A stretch of 23,954 bases of DNA from JALRBM01 sp964615445 (GTDB taxonomy: Bacteria; Patescibacteriota; Saccharimonadia; Saccharimonadales; Saccharimonadaceae), in assembly GCA_964615445.1 (NCBI GenBank), contig CAZTOK010000020.1, positions 1 through 23,954 of the forward strand. The letters run 5' to 3'. Of this stretch, positions 1 through 5,766 are shown piece after piece (the stretch's first letter is position 1; every line of letters starts with the position of its first letter). Under the pieces are notes generated by a model that saw nothing but the letters and a program-made list of their open reading frames with translations, was not told the origin of the DNA and did no database searches. Made by a program: the position numbers and the translations under genes.

Positions 1-60
1 GATTCGAACCCCCGAATGCTGGAACCAGAACCCAGTGCCTTACCACTTGGCGACACCCCA
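1..60 (-). tRNA. tRNA-Gln (anticodon CUG), 3' part cut off by window edge
   Basis: Read on the minus strand, the gene starts at base 60 with TGGGGTG, then a D-arm GCC-AAGTGGTAA-GGC, an anticodon stem CTGGG/TCCAG closing the loop TTCTGGT (anticodon CTG), a CATTC variable loop, and the T-arm GGGGG-TTCGAAT. The U1-initial acceptor end and the overall sequence are very close to bacterial tRNA-Gln, in which the U1-A72 pair is an identity element. CUG reads CAG. The last part of the T stem and the acceptor 3' strand lie outside the window, so CCA encoding cannot be judged. Confidence 0.93.
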
Positions 61-74
61 ATGTGTCGCTACGA

Positions 75-103
75 ATTGTATCACTTCTACTATTTTTACT
101 CAA
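75..103 (-). promoter_or_regulatory. Promoter of tRNA-Gln
   Basis: On the minus strand TTGAGT (98-103) and TACAAT (75-80) are separated by 17 nt, and the tRNA 5' end lies 14 nt after the -10 box. This is a near-consensus sigma70-type promoter. Confidence 0.7.
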
Positions 104-111
104 GTAACTAG

Positions 112-151
112 AAGAAAGTAAAGTCTCGAATAGTTGAGGCTTTACTTTCTT
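112..151 (-). terminator. 16-bp hairpin after orphan unit A
   Basis: Arms 112-127 (AAGAAAGTAAAGTCTC) and 136-151 pair over 16 positions with one G-T wobble around an 8-nt loop. It follows the stop of the 189-515 gene and ends 8 nt before the -35 box of the tRNA-Gln promoter. There is no good U-run on the minus strand, so it may act as an mRNA 3'-end stabiliser or insulator as well as, or instead of, an intrinsic terminator. Confidence 0.6.
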
Positions 152-188
152 CGCAAAAAACTCATATTCGAGGCGGTAATCTTTAGAA

Positions 189-515
189 CTAGCTAACGGG
201 CACAATGAAGAACAAGATATCGGACCCCGTCCAGGGAGACAGCCTCGCCAGCTGCACCTCGACGGACTTACCGGCATAAGTATTCAAGATCATCTCGGTG
301 CTTAGCTGAAACCCAGCCGGGTCGTGGACCATCATTCTCTTATCCAAGCCGTTCTGCTGATTGCGGAGTTCCGTGTACCTATATAAGACCGCCAAGCCTC
401 TGATCGAGTCGGCCTCAAGGAACGACTTGAAGTTGCGAAAGCCGATGTGACTCACGATATCGTTCAGATCCTCAACGGCGTTACGATCCAAGGTGTAGCT
501 GATGTCCGCGGACAT
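189..515 (-). CDS. Unrecognised 108-aa protein (GC-rich orphan unit A)
   Basis: I do not recognise the family. The protein is soluble-looking, with a mixed alpha/beta pattern, no signal peptide and a hydrophobic C-terminus ending FFIVPVS. The start is supported by a strong Shine-Dalgarno run (GGGGGAA) about 4 nt before ATG. Third positions are mostly G or C, in contrast to the AT-rich flanks and the membrane gene upstream. The gene stands alone: its 3' hairpin (112-151) separates it from tRNA-Gln, and a TATAAT -10 box lies upstream at 548-553. It belongs by layout and composition to the six GC-rich units in this window. Function unknown; that it is coding is likely from the SD, codon bias and flanking signals. 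Confidence 0.72.
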   Translation of the reverse strand: MSADISYTLDRNAVEDLNDIVSHIGFRNFKSFLEADSIRGLAVLYRYTELRNQQNGLDKRMMVHDPAGFQLSTEMILNTYAGKSVEVQLARLSPWTGSDILFFIVPVS

Positions 516-547
516 GTTTCCCCCGGGGCTCGTAGAATTATTCCTTA

Positions 548-577
548 ATTATATTAACATATTATTTCATACCTACA
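548..577 (-). promoter_or_regulatory. Possible promoter of orphan unit A
   Basis: TATAAT at 548-553 (minus strand) lies about 32 nt before the ATG. The best -35 at 18-nt spacing is TGTAGG, which is poor, so the -10 box is the main support. Confidence 0.35.
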
Positions 578-636
578 GTGCTTAGACGTATGAATGAGCT
601 AAATAGGTCATAAACTAAAGGAATGATTTGCTTAAG

Positions 637-1170
637 CTAGATATTCTTTTTACTAGCTTCAACCTTAACACGTCGACGATCTGTTGTTGCTACGCCAAAG
701 TAGTCGCGTACTTCAAACAAGAAGTAGCCACCCACTGCTGCACCAAGAAGACCCCAAACAAGTTCAAACAGGTTAAACTTAAATAAGAAATCAACTACAT
801 GCGACGCAACCGTAAGAAGTAGAATGACAAAAAGAAGCACCCAGCCTTTTTTACGCATGACCTTCAACGGCTTAACCGCCATAGCACCAATGATAATAAC
901 CAATACTCCGAAGGCGAAGAAAACGAAACTTGCAACCCATAAAAGGCCGCCGAGAGCAGCACCAGCAATCCCTGCGTATCCGGTAAGAATAGCACTTGCA
1001 AAGAAAAGGAGCGTCATAAGACCCCAAAGAGCAATTACATTAACAATCACACCAATAAGCACCAACCACCATGCGTTCGTAGCAATCCACTTTCGACCTT
1101 CCGGTGGGAGATGCGGAACGCTTTTGTACCAAGTGGCCACCGTCGTTTCAAGTTTATGTAGACTGTCCAT
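637..1170 (-). CDS. Four-TM integral membrane protein, function unknown
   Basis: A 177-aa protein with a 31-residue cytoplasmic-looking N-terminus, about four hydrophobic segments (roughly residues 32-58, 63-98, 107-126 and 134-152) and a basic C-terminal tail. It has Gly/Ala-rich stretches but no transporter signature or catalytic motif that I recognise. The start is supported by AAGGGG upstream of ATG and a promoter (TTGTGT-17-TATTAT) whose -35 box abuts the stop codon of the DoxX-like gene. It is therefore probably transcribed separately from that gene. Role unknown. Confidence 0.82.
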   Translation of the reverse strand: MDSLHKLETTVATWYKSVPHLPPEGRKWIATNAWWLVLIGVIVNVIALWGLMTLLFFASAILTGYAGIAGAALGGLLWVASFVFFAFGVLVIIIGAMAVKPLKVMRKKGWVLLFVILLLTVASHVVDFLFKFNLFELVWGLLGAAVGGYFLFEVRDYFGVATTDRRRVKVEASKKNI

Positions 1171-1198
1171 GAAATTCCCCTTACGTTAAATTACCTTT

Positions 1199-1227
1199 AT
1201 AATACGCTTAGTAACTACGGAACACAA
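1199..1227 (-). promoter_or_regulatory. Promoter of the 637-1170 membrane protein gene
   Basis: Minus strand: TTGTGT (1222-1227) and TATTAT (1199-1204) with a 17-nt spacer, followed by a leader carrying the AAGGGG ribosome site. Confidence 0.65.
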
Positions 1228-1230
1228 CTA

Positions 1231-1701
1231 CTATACTTCTTTTTGAATTGGCCACATTCCCCATGCTGCCCATATCGTCAAGACTCCAAGCCCAATAAAG
1301 AAAAAGATAGTCCATATGCCCACTGGAAGCGCTACTGTCGCTCCCAGGATGCCGTTATTTGTAGAAGCGGCGTGTACGTTTTGCCATATAGCAAGGAGTA
1401 CCCATAAAAGTACTGTTAGCCACCCCATTACCATGCTAAAAATGCGCATTGCGTTGCTTAGTTTTAGTCGCAACAGAAATGGAAGGGCTAATACCTCTGT
1501 TGTCACTAACAATGCGGCTACAAGTTTAGCCTGCACCTCATTCGTTAATCCCATGTGTTCTAAAATACTCGGGAACTTTTCAAAGTTAAACAACTGTGCG
1601 AGCGCCATAATAAGGAGTGGTCCGGCTAGAAGCAAGCTGATCTTTCCTACATTGGCTGTTTTCATGGCCGGCGCGTTGGTAAGACGAACAAAGAAACTCA
1701 T
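1231..1701 (-). CDS. DoxX-like four-TM membrane protein
   Basis: A 156-aa hydrophobic protein with four predicted membrane segments (about residues 20-40, 58-78, 84-106 and 121-146 by hydropathy). The size, topology and first-helix pattern (LLLAGPLLIMALAQLFNFEKF) resemble small DoxX/MauE-type proteins, although no diagnostic residue proves it. The upstream ATG at 1701 is preferred over the internal Met because a TATACT -10 box ends exactly 6 nt before it, which would give a leaderless mRNA. No Shine-Dalgarno is present. It may take part in respiratory or redox membrane chemistry if it is truly DoxX-like; this is only suggestive. Confidence 0.72.
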   Translation of the reverse strand: MSFFVRLTNAPAMKTANVGKISLLLAGPLLIMALAQLFNFEKFPSILEHMGLTNEVQAKLVAALLVTTEVLALPFLLRLKLSNAMRIFSMVMGWLTVLLWVLLAIWQNVHAASTNNGILGATVALPVGIWTIFFFIGLGVLTIWAAWGMWPIQKEV

Positions 1702-1707
1702 GCCTTT

Positions 1708-1713
1708 AGTATA
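1708..1713 (-). promoter_or_regulatory. -10 box of a leaderless promoter (DoxX-like gene)
   Basis: TATACT on the minus strand, 6 nt before the ATG at 1701. With a normal -10 to +1 distance, transcription would start at the A of ATG. Confidence 0.6.
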
Positions 1714-1918
1714 CGCTGTATTACTACAAAAGGGGAAAGTGTTGTTATTTTAGTTATTTTGCTTGCGCTTTATCTTGCGCTCACGTATTCTACTAACCAG
1801 CGAAGGTTACAAAAACAAACACAACTCCAAAAAATATGTTGTGACTGATCGCTCTACGATATCCACCACAACAGTAAAGCACCTCTATATGAGGTGTCTT
1901 ACTTTATGTTTATGATAA
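1714..1918. other. Intergenic region with one hairpin, no gene supported
   Basis: About 200 nt between the DoxX-like promoter and the promoter of orphan unit B. It holds an imperfect 12-bp hairpin (1874-1885 with 1891-1902; core CACCTC-TATAT-GAGGTG) and a weak CACAAC/GTTGTG dyad near 1820-1845. The hairpin could insulate the two divergent promoters or end a small RNA, but no ORF with a start codon and ribosome site is visible. Confidence 0.5.
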
Positions 1919-1947
1919 TTGACTCATCTAACGTTATATGGTATTAT
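1919..1947 (+). promoter_or_regulatory. Promoter of orphan unit B
   Basis: TTGACT (1919-1924) and TATTAT (1942-1947) with a 17-nt spacer. The leader that follows folds into an 8-bp stem-loop (CAGATGCG, AAGAG loop, CGCATCTG; 1966-1986) before the ribosome site. Confidence 0.75.
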
Positions 1948-2009
1948 ATACTTATCTCTTCCACGCAGATGCGAAGAGCGCATCTGTCACTCTCGCGAAA
2001 GGCCGACTC

Positions 2010-2408
2010 ATGTCGAAGAAATTTCGCCGCAACTGCTTCATCGCTCTGATGACATTGGCTGCGGCGTGCGCCATCCTGCTGGGAGTCCGCGTGGTTGCAA
2101 GTGCCTACGTCGCCACACACGCTGCGCTCTCCAGTCACGACATGATCTTCACGGTGATGTCACGCCTGGACCACTCCAGCAAGGCGGAGAACATCATGGC
2201 GGCCATCATTCTGGCCACACTCCTGTTCGAGATGGTCACCTCTACACGAGGGTACATCTGCAGGCGCAAGGCGCGTCGCAACATGATCATTCCGCTCACG
2301 CAGCCCATCGTGCCCGTCATCGCTTCGGCGCCTGCGGGCAACGGCACGCGTCACCTGCAGATCGCACCCGACGCTCCCACAGCGAGGCGTCGGGCATCCA
2401 ACAAATAG
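2010..2408 (+). CDS. Two-TM membrane protein of unknown function (GC-rich orphan unit B)
   Basis: The reading frame is open from 1938, but the ATG there lies inside the promoter. The ATG at 2010 follows AAAGG by a suitable distance and gives 132 aa. The protein has a basic start (MSKKFRRN), a hydrophobic segment at about residues 9-32, a second at about 60-80, then a basic Arg-rich and Pro/Ala-rich tail ending ASNK. Third positions are strongly GC-rich, unlike trmD next door. It converges on trmD: the last codons of the two genes are mirror copies that together form a perfect 14-bp palindrome. I do not recognise the family. Alternative reading frames are open in this stretch, as is common in GC-rich DNA, but only this frame has promoter, leader and ribosome site in order. 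Confidence 0.72.
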   Translation: MSKKFRRNCFIALMTLAAACAILLGVRVVASAYVATHAALSSHDMIFTVMSRLDHSSKAENIMAAIILATLLFEMVTSTRGYICRRKARRNMIIPLTQPIVPVIASAPAGNGTRHLQIAPDAPTARRRASNK

Positions 2409-2437
2409 TACAAATCCTTTGCCCTATTTGTTGGATG
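2395..2437. terminator. Bidirectional palindrome made of the 3' codons of two convergent genes
   Basis: CATCCAACAAATAG (2395-2408) and its exact complement (2424-2437) form a 14-bp stem around a 15-nt loop. The left arm contains the Ser-Asn-Lys-stop codons of orphan unit B and the right arm contains the same codons of trmD on the other strand. It can fold in either transcript, and neither side has a strong U-run. Confidence 0.6.
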
Positions 2438-3089
2438 AGCCACTCACTAGAGAGTTTTCTTCTCGCCATTTGGCAATAGCTGCATGGTTGCCGCTCAGTA
2501 GTACCTCTGGTACTTTCATACGGCGAAACTCCTCTGGCCGCGTGTACTGCGGAAATTCAAGCGTCTTGCCGTCACTAAAACTCTCTATTTCAGCACTATT
2601 CTCACCACCTAATACCCCGGGAATAAGCCGCACAATGCTATCAATTATGGTCATAGCAGGGAGTTCACCTCCGGTAAGTACATAATCACCTATGCTCACT
2701 TGTTCGTCTATTAGCGTCACAATTCGCTCATCATATCCTTCGTAGCGGCCACAAACAAAAATAAGTCCAGCGTCGGCATCGGCCCATTTTTTTGCCAAAG
2801 ATTGTCGCCATCGCTGTCCTCTAGGCGTCATAAGAAACACTTTTGCGGTCGGGTCGCGTTGCTTTGCTAGCTCTATAGCCGCAAATAGTGGCTCAGGCTT
2901 TAGAAGCATACCATCGCCGCCGCCATATGGCGTATCGTCAACCTGCTTGCGAGGACCAAGACCAAAATCACGTAAGTTAATCGTCTCGAATGATACTGCA
3001 TTCTCTTTTTGCGCCTTCCACATCATAGAAGTATTAAGCACGCCCTCGAACATCTCGGGGAAAAGGGTGATAACTTGTACTTTTTTCAT
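2424..3089 (-). CDS. trmD: tRNA (guanine-N1)-methyltransferase TrmD
   Basis: TrmD methylates N1 of G37 in tRNAs using S-adenosylmethionine and so prevents +1 frameshifting. The protein (221 aa from this start) begins MKKVQVITLFPEMFEGV, matching the conserved TrmD N-terminus. It carries the knot-forming motifs GRYEGYDERI and SIGDYVLTGGELPAM followed by the IPGVLG segment. A longer in-frame start exists at 3125, but the family alignment and a TTGTCA-17-TACACT promoter ending 7 nt before base 3089 favour this one, which would be essentially leaderless. In many bacteria trmD lies in an rpsP-khpA-rimM-trmD-rplS cluster. Here khpA is next upstream on the same strand, but an opposite-strand gene intervenes and there is no rimM or rplS nearby. 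Confidence 0.97.
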   Translation of the reverse strand: MKKVQVITLFPEMFEGVLNTSMMWKAQKENAVSFETINLRDFGLGPRKQVDDTPYGGGDGMLLKPEPLFAAIELAKQRDPTAKVFLMTPRGQRWRQSLAKKWADADAGLIFVCGRYEGYDERIVTLIDEQVSIGDYVLTGGELPAMTIIDSIVRLIPGVLGGENSAEIESFSDGKTLEFPQYTRPEEFRRMKVPEVLLSGNHAAIAKWREENSLVSGSSNK

Positions 3090-3096
3090 CTTTTTT

Positions 3097-3125
3097 AGTG
3101 TATCACCGGTCCGATCTGTTGACAA
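3097..3125 (-). promoter_or_regulatory. Leaderless promoter of trmD
   Basis: Minus strand: TTGTCA (3120-3125) and TACACT (3097-3102) with a 17-nt spacer. The -10 box ends 7 nt before the ATG at 3089, so the mRNA should have no or almost no leader. The promoter lies inside the longer possible reading frame, which argues against the 3125 start. Confidence 0.72.
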
Positions 3126-3175
3126 ACCAAAGTCATAGTTTTATAAAGTACTAGCTATTCATGCCAAAGATTTGT

Positions 3176-3181
3176 TATACT
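3176..3181 (+). promoter_or_regulatory. Extended -10 promoter of the 3207-3536 gene
   Basis: TGTTATACT (3173-3181) has the TGn extension and TATACT box, while the -35 region is poor. The leader carries the purine-rich ribosome site AGAGAGGG. Confidence 0.55.
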
Positions 3182-3206
3182 ACCTCTAATTGCAGAGAGA
3201 GGGTTT

Positions 3207-3536
3207 ATGGAATTCGATAACAACACACCGGTGAGCGATGAGCAAAGAAAACTGGCCGAGACAAAGCGCATCACCCTTAGTCCAGTACATTCAGATATTA
3301 GCCCTGAAGCACGTCCAGATAGTGAAATTGTCGCGCATCACCTTGTGGAGCCACCCACGCCAAACGCAAGTAATGATACCGAGCAAACGGCGTCCCTTAT
3401 CGAACCCTCAAACAGTCTCCGCACGCTACCGCCTGCTCACTCTTCATCCCACAAAAAAACAAGTCTCATTTTAGGCGTTATTGGTGGTGCCCTGTTTCTT
3501 TTAGTAACCGCCACGCTCTATATGAGTGCAAAGTAA
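3207..3536 (+). CDS. Tail-anchored single-TM protein, function unknown
   Basis: A 109-aa protein with a long polar, Pro/Ser/Thr/Glu-rich N-terminal region (about residues 1-84), a Lys pair, then one hydrophobic segment (SLILGVIGGALFLLVTATLY) at the very C-terminus. This is tail-anchor topology, with most of the protein probably cytoplasmic. The start is set by AGAGAGGG about 4 nt upstream of ATG and an extended -10 promoter. Composition is ordinary for the window. It is divergent from trmD and its terminator (3555-3591) faces the khpA 3' end, so it interrupts the usual khpA-trmD adjacency. No family recognised. Confidence 0.78.
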   Translation: MEFDNNTPVSDEQRKLAETKRITLSPVHSDISPEARPDSEIVAHHLVEPPTPNASNDTEQTASLIEPSNSLRTLPPAHSSSHKKTSLILGVIGGALFLLVTATLYMSAK

Positions 3537-3554
3537 ATAGTAGATTACCTTAAA

Positions 3555-3591
3555 TCACGAAACCCACCTTTTCAGGTGGGTTGATTCGTGA
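3555..3591 (+). terminator. Terminator hairpin after the 3207-3536 gene
   Basis: A two-part stem: ACCCACCT/AGGTGGGT (3562-3569 with 3574-3581) extended by TCACGAA/TTCGTGA (3555-3561 with 3585-3591) across a small internal bulge. No U-run follows. Two more hairpins lie between here and the khpA stop: CAACAAA/TTTGTTG near 3608-3626 and AGTTCA/TGAACT near 3653-3672. They probably end the convergent khpA transcript. Confidence 0.6.
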
Positions 3592-3680
3592 CACATACAA
3601 GGCTCTCAACAAATATGTTTTGTTGCTCGCATAGAGCTCTCTTTTTCTCGCAGTTCAAGTTGTATCTGAACTGTTTATGA

Positions 3681-4073
3681 TTATATATCGAGATCGTCTA
3701 ATTCTGCAAGCTCTTTTCGAGTATTTTCTGTGAGACTTGATTCATTTTCCACAGACTCATCTGTGGAGTTTTTCACAGGCTGGTCGCTTCCTTCATCTGA
3801 TGAAATAGTATAGTTTTCACGTTCATCGTCGTTGTTGACTATTTTTAAGTTATACCTAGCGTCATTTTTTGTCCCAAAGGCACGCAAAAGCGTACGCAAG
3901 CTTTGGGCAGTCACACCTCGTTTACCAATAACACGCCCCAAATCGTCCGGATTTACCGTAAGAGTAAGAAGCACTCCTTTTTCATCAATTACCCTATCGA
4001 CAACAACATCGTCTGGATGACTAACAAGTGATTTAACGATAAACTCTACAAACTGCTGATCTATTGTCGACAT
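3681..4073 (-). CDS. khpA: KH-domain RNA-binding protein KhpA with acidic tail
   Basis: A single KH domain of the KhpA (YlqC) type, a small RNA-binding protein that in Firmicutes works with KhpB in sRNA and cell-envelope gene regulation. The conserved core is visible: FVEFIVKSLVSHPDDV, then the GxxG loop VIGKRG, then SLRTLLRAFG. The start at 4073 is chosen because GGAGGG precedes it. The upstream ATG at 4121 overlaps the -10 box and is unlikely. After the KH fold (about residues 1-78) comes an unusual tail of about 50 residues rich in Glu, Asp, Ser and Asn, whereas KhpA is normally only about 75-80 aa. It lies between rpsP and trmD in the usual order but with opposite-strand genes on both sides. 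Confidence 0.92.
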   Translation of the reverse strand: MSTIDQQFVEFIVKSLVSHPDDVVVDRVIDEKGVLLTLTVNPDDLGRVIGKRGVTAQSLRTLLRAFGTKNDARYNLKIVNNDDERENYTISSDEGSDQPVKNSTDESVENESSLTENTRKELAELDDLDI

Positions 4074-4110
4074 ATGCCCTCCATTTGCCGTAACGGTCAT
4101 ATCTAGTATC

Positions 4111-4119
4111 GTGTAGTCC
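4111..4119 (-). promoter_or_regulatory. Extended -10 promoter of khpA
   Basis: Minus strand TGGTATAAT matches an extended -10 element (TGn plus TATAAT). No good -35 is seen. The leader of roughly 35-40 nt carries the GGAGGG ribosome site. Confidence 0.55.
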
Positions 4120-4163
4120 ATTATACCATGAGGATTCTTTACTAGTTATTTTCTCTAAACCTG

Positions 4164-4192
4164 TTGACATTCAAATACTATTGTGATATTAT
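4164..4192 (+). promoter_or_regulatory. Strong promoter of orphan unit C
   Basis: Perfect TTGACA (4164-4169), a 17-nt spacer and TATTAT (4187-4192). The transcript starts near 4199 and immediately folds into a 7-bp stem-loop (TCGCTGG 4204-4210 with CCAGCGA 4219-4225), followed by GAGGAG (4242-4247). Confidence 0.82.
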
Positions 4193-4253
4193 ATAAACAT
4201 ACATCGCTGGTACTCAGTCCAGCGAGGAACCGAGAAAGATTGAGGAGCCAGAA

Positions 4254-4811
4254 ATGACCGCCAAGGGTGAAACCAAGGGCATTTCCGCCGAGCAGCACGC
4301 CGCGAACAAGGCAGCCACCAAGGCCCGCCAGGCCGTCCGTCGGACGAAGGTGGGCAAGCCGGGAACGCTGCTCGACGGCCTGATCGCCGACCAGCGTCTG
4401 GCCGAGGAGCAGCGCCTGGCGCAGCGAGCCGCCACCGCGGCGAAGGAGCAGCAGTTCCGCGCCGACCAGGTCGCCATCGCGAAGAGCCACCCGGCCTTCA
4501 CCGACCTCGAGCCGGAGAGCCTGGTGCACACGATCGCCCTCAGGGCGTTCGACGTGTTCGTGGTGACCGACCAGCGAGTGATCCGCGACAGCGGCTTCAA
4601 GCGCACCGCCTACGCCCTGGATGTGGCCGTCGGGGAACTCCCCGAGGACCAGCAGCGTCGGCACAAGGCGCTCGCGAAGGCCAAGGACGTCGTCTACAAG
4701 ACGCTGATCACGGCCCACGAGCAGCTCAGGAACCCGGCCTCGGGCACCTCCGAGCCGGCCGCGACCACCGAGGTCGCGCAGGACGTCGAGCCCGCCGCGG
4801 CCGTCGCCTAG
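4254..4811 (+). CDS. Charged helical protein of unknown function (GC-rich orphan unit C)
   Basis: A 185-aa protein that I do not recognise. The N-terminal 35 residues are Lys/Ala/Arg-rich and disordered-looking. Residues about 40-75 are dense in Ala, Glu, Gln and Arg and could form a coiled coil. Residues about 80-165 look like a folded core (FTDLEPESLVHTIALRAFDV and onward). The tail is Ala/Pro/Glu/Thr-rich. There is no signal peptide or membrane segment. Nearly every codon ends in G or C, the strongest composition contrast in the window, yet promoter and leader are AT-rich and of local type. The start is set by GAGGAG 7 nt before ATG. It lies between khpA and rpsP on the opposite strand. 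The basic N-terminus could suggest nucleic-acid or ribosome contact, but this is a guess. Confidence 0.8.
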   Translation: MTAKGETKGISAEQHAANKAATKARQAVRRTKVGKPGTLLDGLIADQRLAEEQRLAQRAATAAKEQQFRADQVAIAKSHPAFTDLEPESLVHTIALRAFDVFVVTDQRVIRDSGFKRTAYALDVAVGELPEDQQRRHKALAKAKDVVYKTLITAHEQLRNPASGTSEPAATTEVAQDVEPAAAVA

Positions 4812-4832
4812 CTCTCCCGCAATACAAACGCC

Positions 4833-4919
4833 GCCAGACGTCCTCTGGCAAATTCGCCCCCTAAAAAGGGCGTCCCGGAACTACCGGAAGAGCCCTGTTG
4901 CTTCGTGCGCAGGGCTTTT
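4833..4919 (+). terminator. Four consecutive hairpins ending in an intrinsic terminator
   Basis: After the stop of orphan unit C come GCCAGA/TCTGGC (4833-4849), CGCCC/GGGCG (4855-4872), CCGG/CCGG (4875-4887), and a 10-bp stem with one wobble (4888-4897 with 4910-4919) followed by TCGCTTTTTT. The last is a clear intrinsic terminator, and the preceding three make the 3' untranslated region unusually structured. Confidence 0.8.
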
Positions 4920-4939
4920 CGCTTTTTTAAGATATCTAT

Positions 4940-4945
4940 TACAAT
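4940..4945 (+). promoter_or_regulatory. -10 box of the 4975-5256 gene
   Basis: TACAAT lies 29 nt before the ATG with a GAGGAGAAG ribosome site between. The -35 region falls in the U-run of the preceding terminator and is weak, so the promoter is tentative. Confidence 0.4.
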
Positions 4946-4974
4946 ATTAAGATCCTAGCCTACGAGGAGAAGAT

Positions 4975-5256
4975 ATGAACACTCGGCAGCCCGGTGATCA
5001 TGACGTTGTGGAAGCCGTAAAAAATCACGCGCTCATGCTTCTTATGATCGAGGTCCCAAAAGAAGAGATCGTATACCATATAGCTCGCTATATCATCTTG
5101 CTTTACGGCAAGGTGAAAGATGTTAATCAATCGCTTCAAATAGCGGAAAAACAGCTTTTAGCAGCAAAGCACAATGAGTTGGTCATTGCCGAGGGAAAGA
5201 TGTGCGCGAAAAATATCCTTAACCAGTCTATTACCGCCATCCCTCGTAGGTCTTAG
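4975..5256 (+). CDS. Small helical protein, function unknown
   Basis: A 93-aa protein with ordinary base composition for the window. The start follows GAGGAGAAG at good distance. It appears fully helical with alternating hydrophobic positions (LMLLMIEVPKEEIVYHIARY, then a Lys/Gln/Glu-rich segment), suggesting a small helical bundle or a protein-interaction module. It has no membrane segment or catalytic motif. It is convergent with rpsP and shares a bidirectional hairpin with it, and follows orphan unit C's terminator directly, so it is its own transcription unit. Family not recognised. Confidence 0.7.
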   Translation: MNTRQPGDHDVVEAVKNHALMLLMIEVPKEEIVYHIARYIILLYGKVKDVNQSLQIAEKQLLAAKHNELVIAEGKMCAKNILNQSITAIPRRS

Positions 5257-5265
5257 AGATCAAAA

Positions 5266-5296
5266 ACGGAGTCTTGCGCTACTCGCAAGGCTCCGT
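5266..5296. terminator. Bidirectional terminator between the 4975-5256 gene and rpsP
   Basis: ACGGAGTCTTGCG (5266-5278) pairs with 5284-5296 over 13 positions with one wobble and a 5-nt loop. On the minus strand it is followed by TTTTTG, a proper terminator for rpsP. Confidence 0.75.
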
Positions 5297-5314
5297 CATA
5301 AAAATCGTCTGATT

Positions 5315-5671
5315 TTACTCTGCAGCTTCTTCAGTTGCCTCTACGACTTCTTCTTTTGGCTGGTTTTTGCGTAGTTTTTCAGCGTTACGGATAGCTTTTT
5401 GCTTATCGGCTTTAGCTTCATTTACCCACTTTGGAAGTTTTACACCTGCATCTTTTAGCAGTTTTACCACGCGAGGAGTTGGCTGCGCGCCGTTGTCAAG
5501 ATACTTTTGAGCAACTTCTACCTGTACATTAGCCTCTTTGGTGTGAGGGTTGTAGCTACCAATATAAGCAACAACGCGACCACTCGATGGATGGCGCTGT
5601 GCTTCCTGAACGGCCAGACGGTACACTGGGTAGCCTTTACGACCGAGACGTTGCAAACGAATTGCGAGCAT
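5315..5671 (-). CDS. rpsP: Ribosomal protein bS16
   Basis: A small-subunit ribosomal protein needed for 30S assembly. The N-terminal MLAIRLQRLGRKGYPVYRLAVQEAQRHPSSGR region and IGSYNP motif are diagnostic of bS16. Residues about 1-80 are the conserved domain, and the rest is a Lys/Glu/Ala-rich tail ending EATEEAAE, so the 118-aa protein is longer than typical bS16 (about 80-90 aa). The start has AAGGAAG upstream. It has its own promoter (TTGACG-17-TAAACT), separate from the rpmF-nusB-nudix-rnc operon upstream. The usual downstream partners khpA and trmD follow on the same strand only after opposite-strand insertions. Confidence 0.97.
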   Translation of the reverse strand: MLAIRLQRLGRKGYPVYRLAVQEAQRHPSSGRVVAYIGSYNPHTKEANVQVEVAQKYLDNGAQPTPRVVKLLKDAGVKLPKWVNEAKADKQKAIRNAEKLRKNQPKEEVVEATEEAAE

Positions 5672-5723
5672 AAAAATTAAACTTCCTTTACTTACTCTTA
5701 GAGTTATCTATAGTTCTTGAACA

Positions 5724-5752
5724 AGTTTACACTGTTTTAGTGTGTACGTCAA
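5724..5752 (-). promoter_or_regulatory. Promoter of rpsP
   Basis: Minus strand: TTGACG (5747-5752) and TAAACT (5724-5729), 17-nt spacer, followed by a leader of about 45 nt with the AAGGAAG ribosome site. Confidence 0.75.
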
Positions 5753-5766
5753 TCTGTTTTAAGGGG

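Noticed and set aside
1728..1853. A frame on the plus strand reading like a hydrophobic helix followed by a polar tail (VVILVILLALYLALTY...)
   Set aside because: There is no ATG, GTG or TTG in frame at a useful position and no matching ribosome site; it lies in the divergent promoter region, so chance is the simpler explanation.
1919..2479. A second long plus-strand frame over orphan unit B, rich in His and Arg
   Set aside because: Its start lies in the promoter, it runs on into trmD, and its composition is typical of an out-of-frame reading of GC-rich DNA.
3090..3125. Upstream start of trmD giving 12 extra residues
   Set aside because: The -10 and -35 boxes lie inside this stretch and the extension has no counterpart in TrmD proteins.
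4155..4718. Long minus-strand frame antisense to orphan unit C
   Set aside because: It runs through the plus-strand promoter, lacks its own signals, and is the expected by-product of a GC-rich coding strand.
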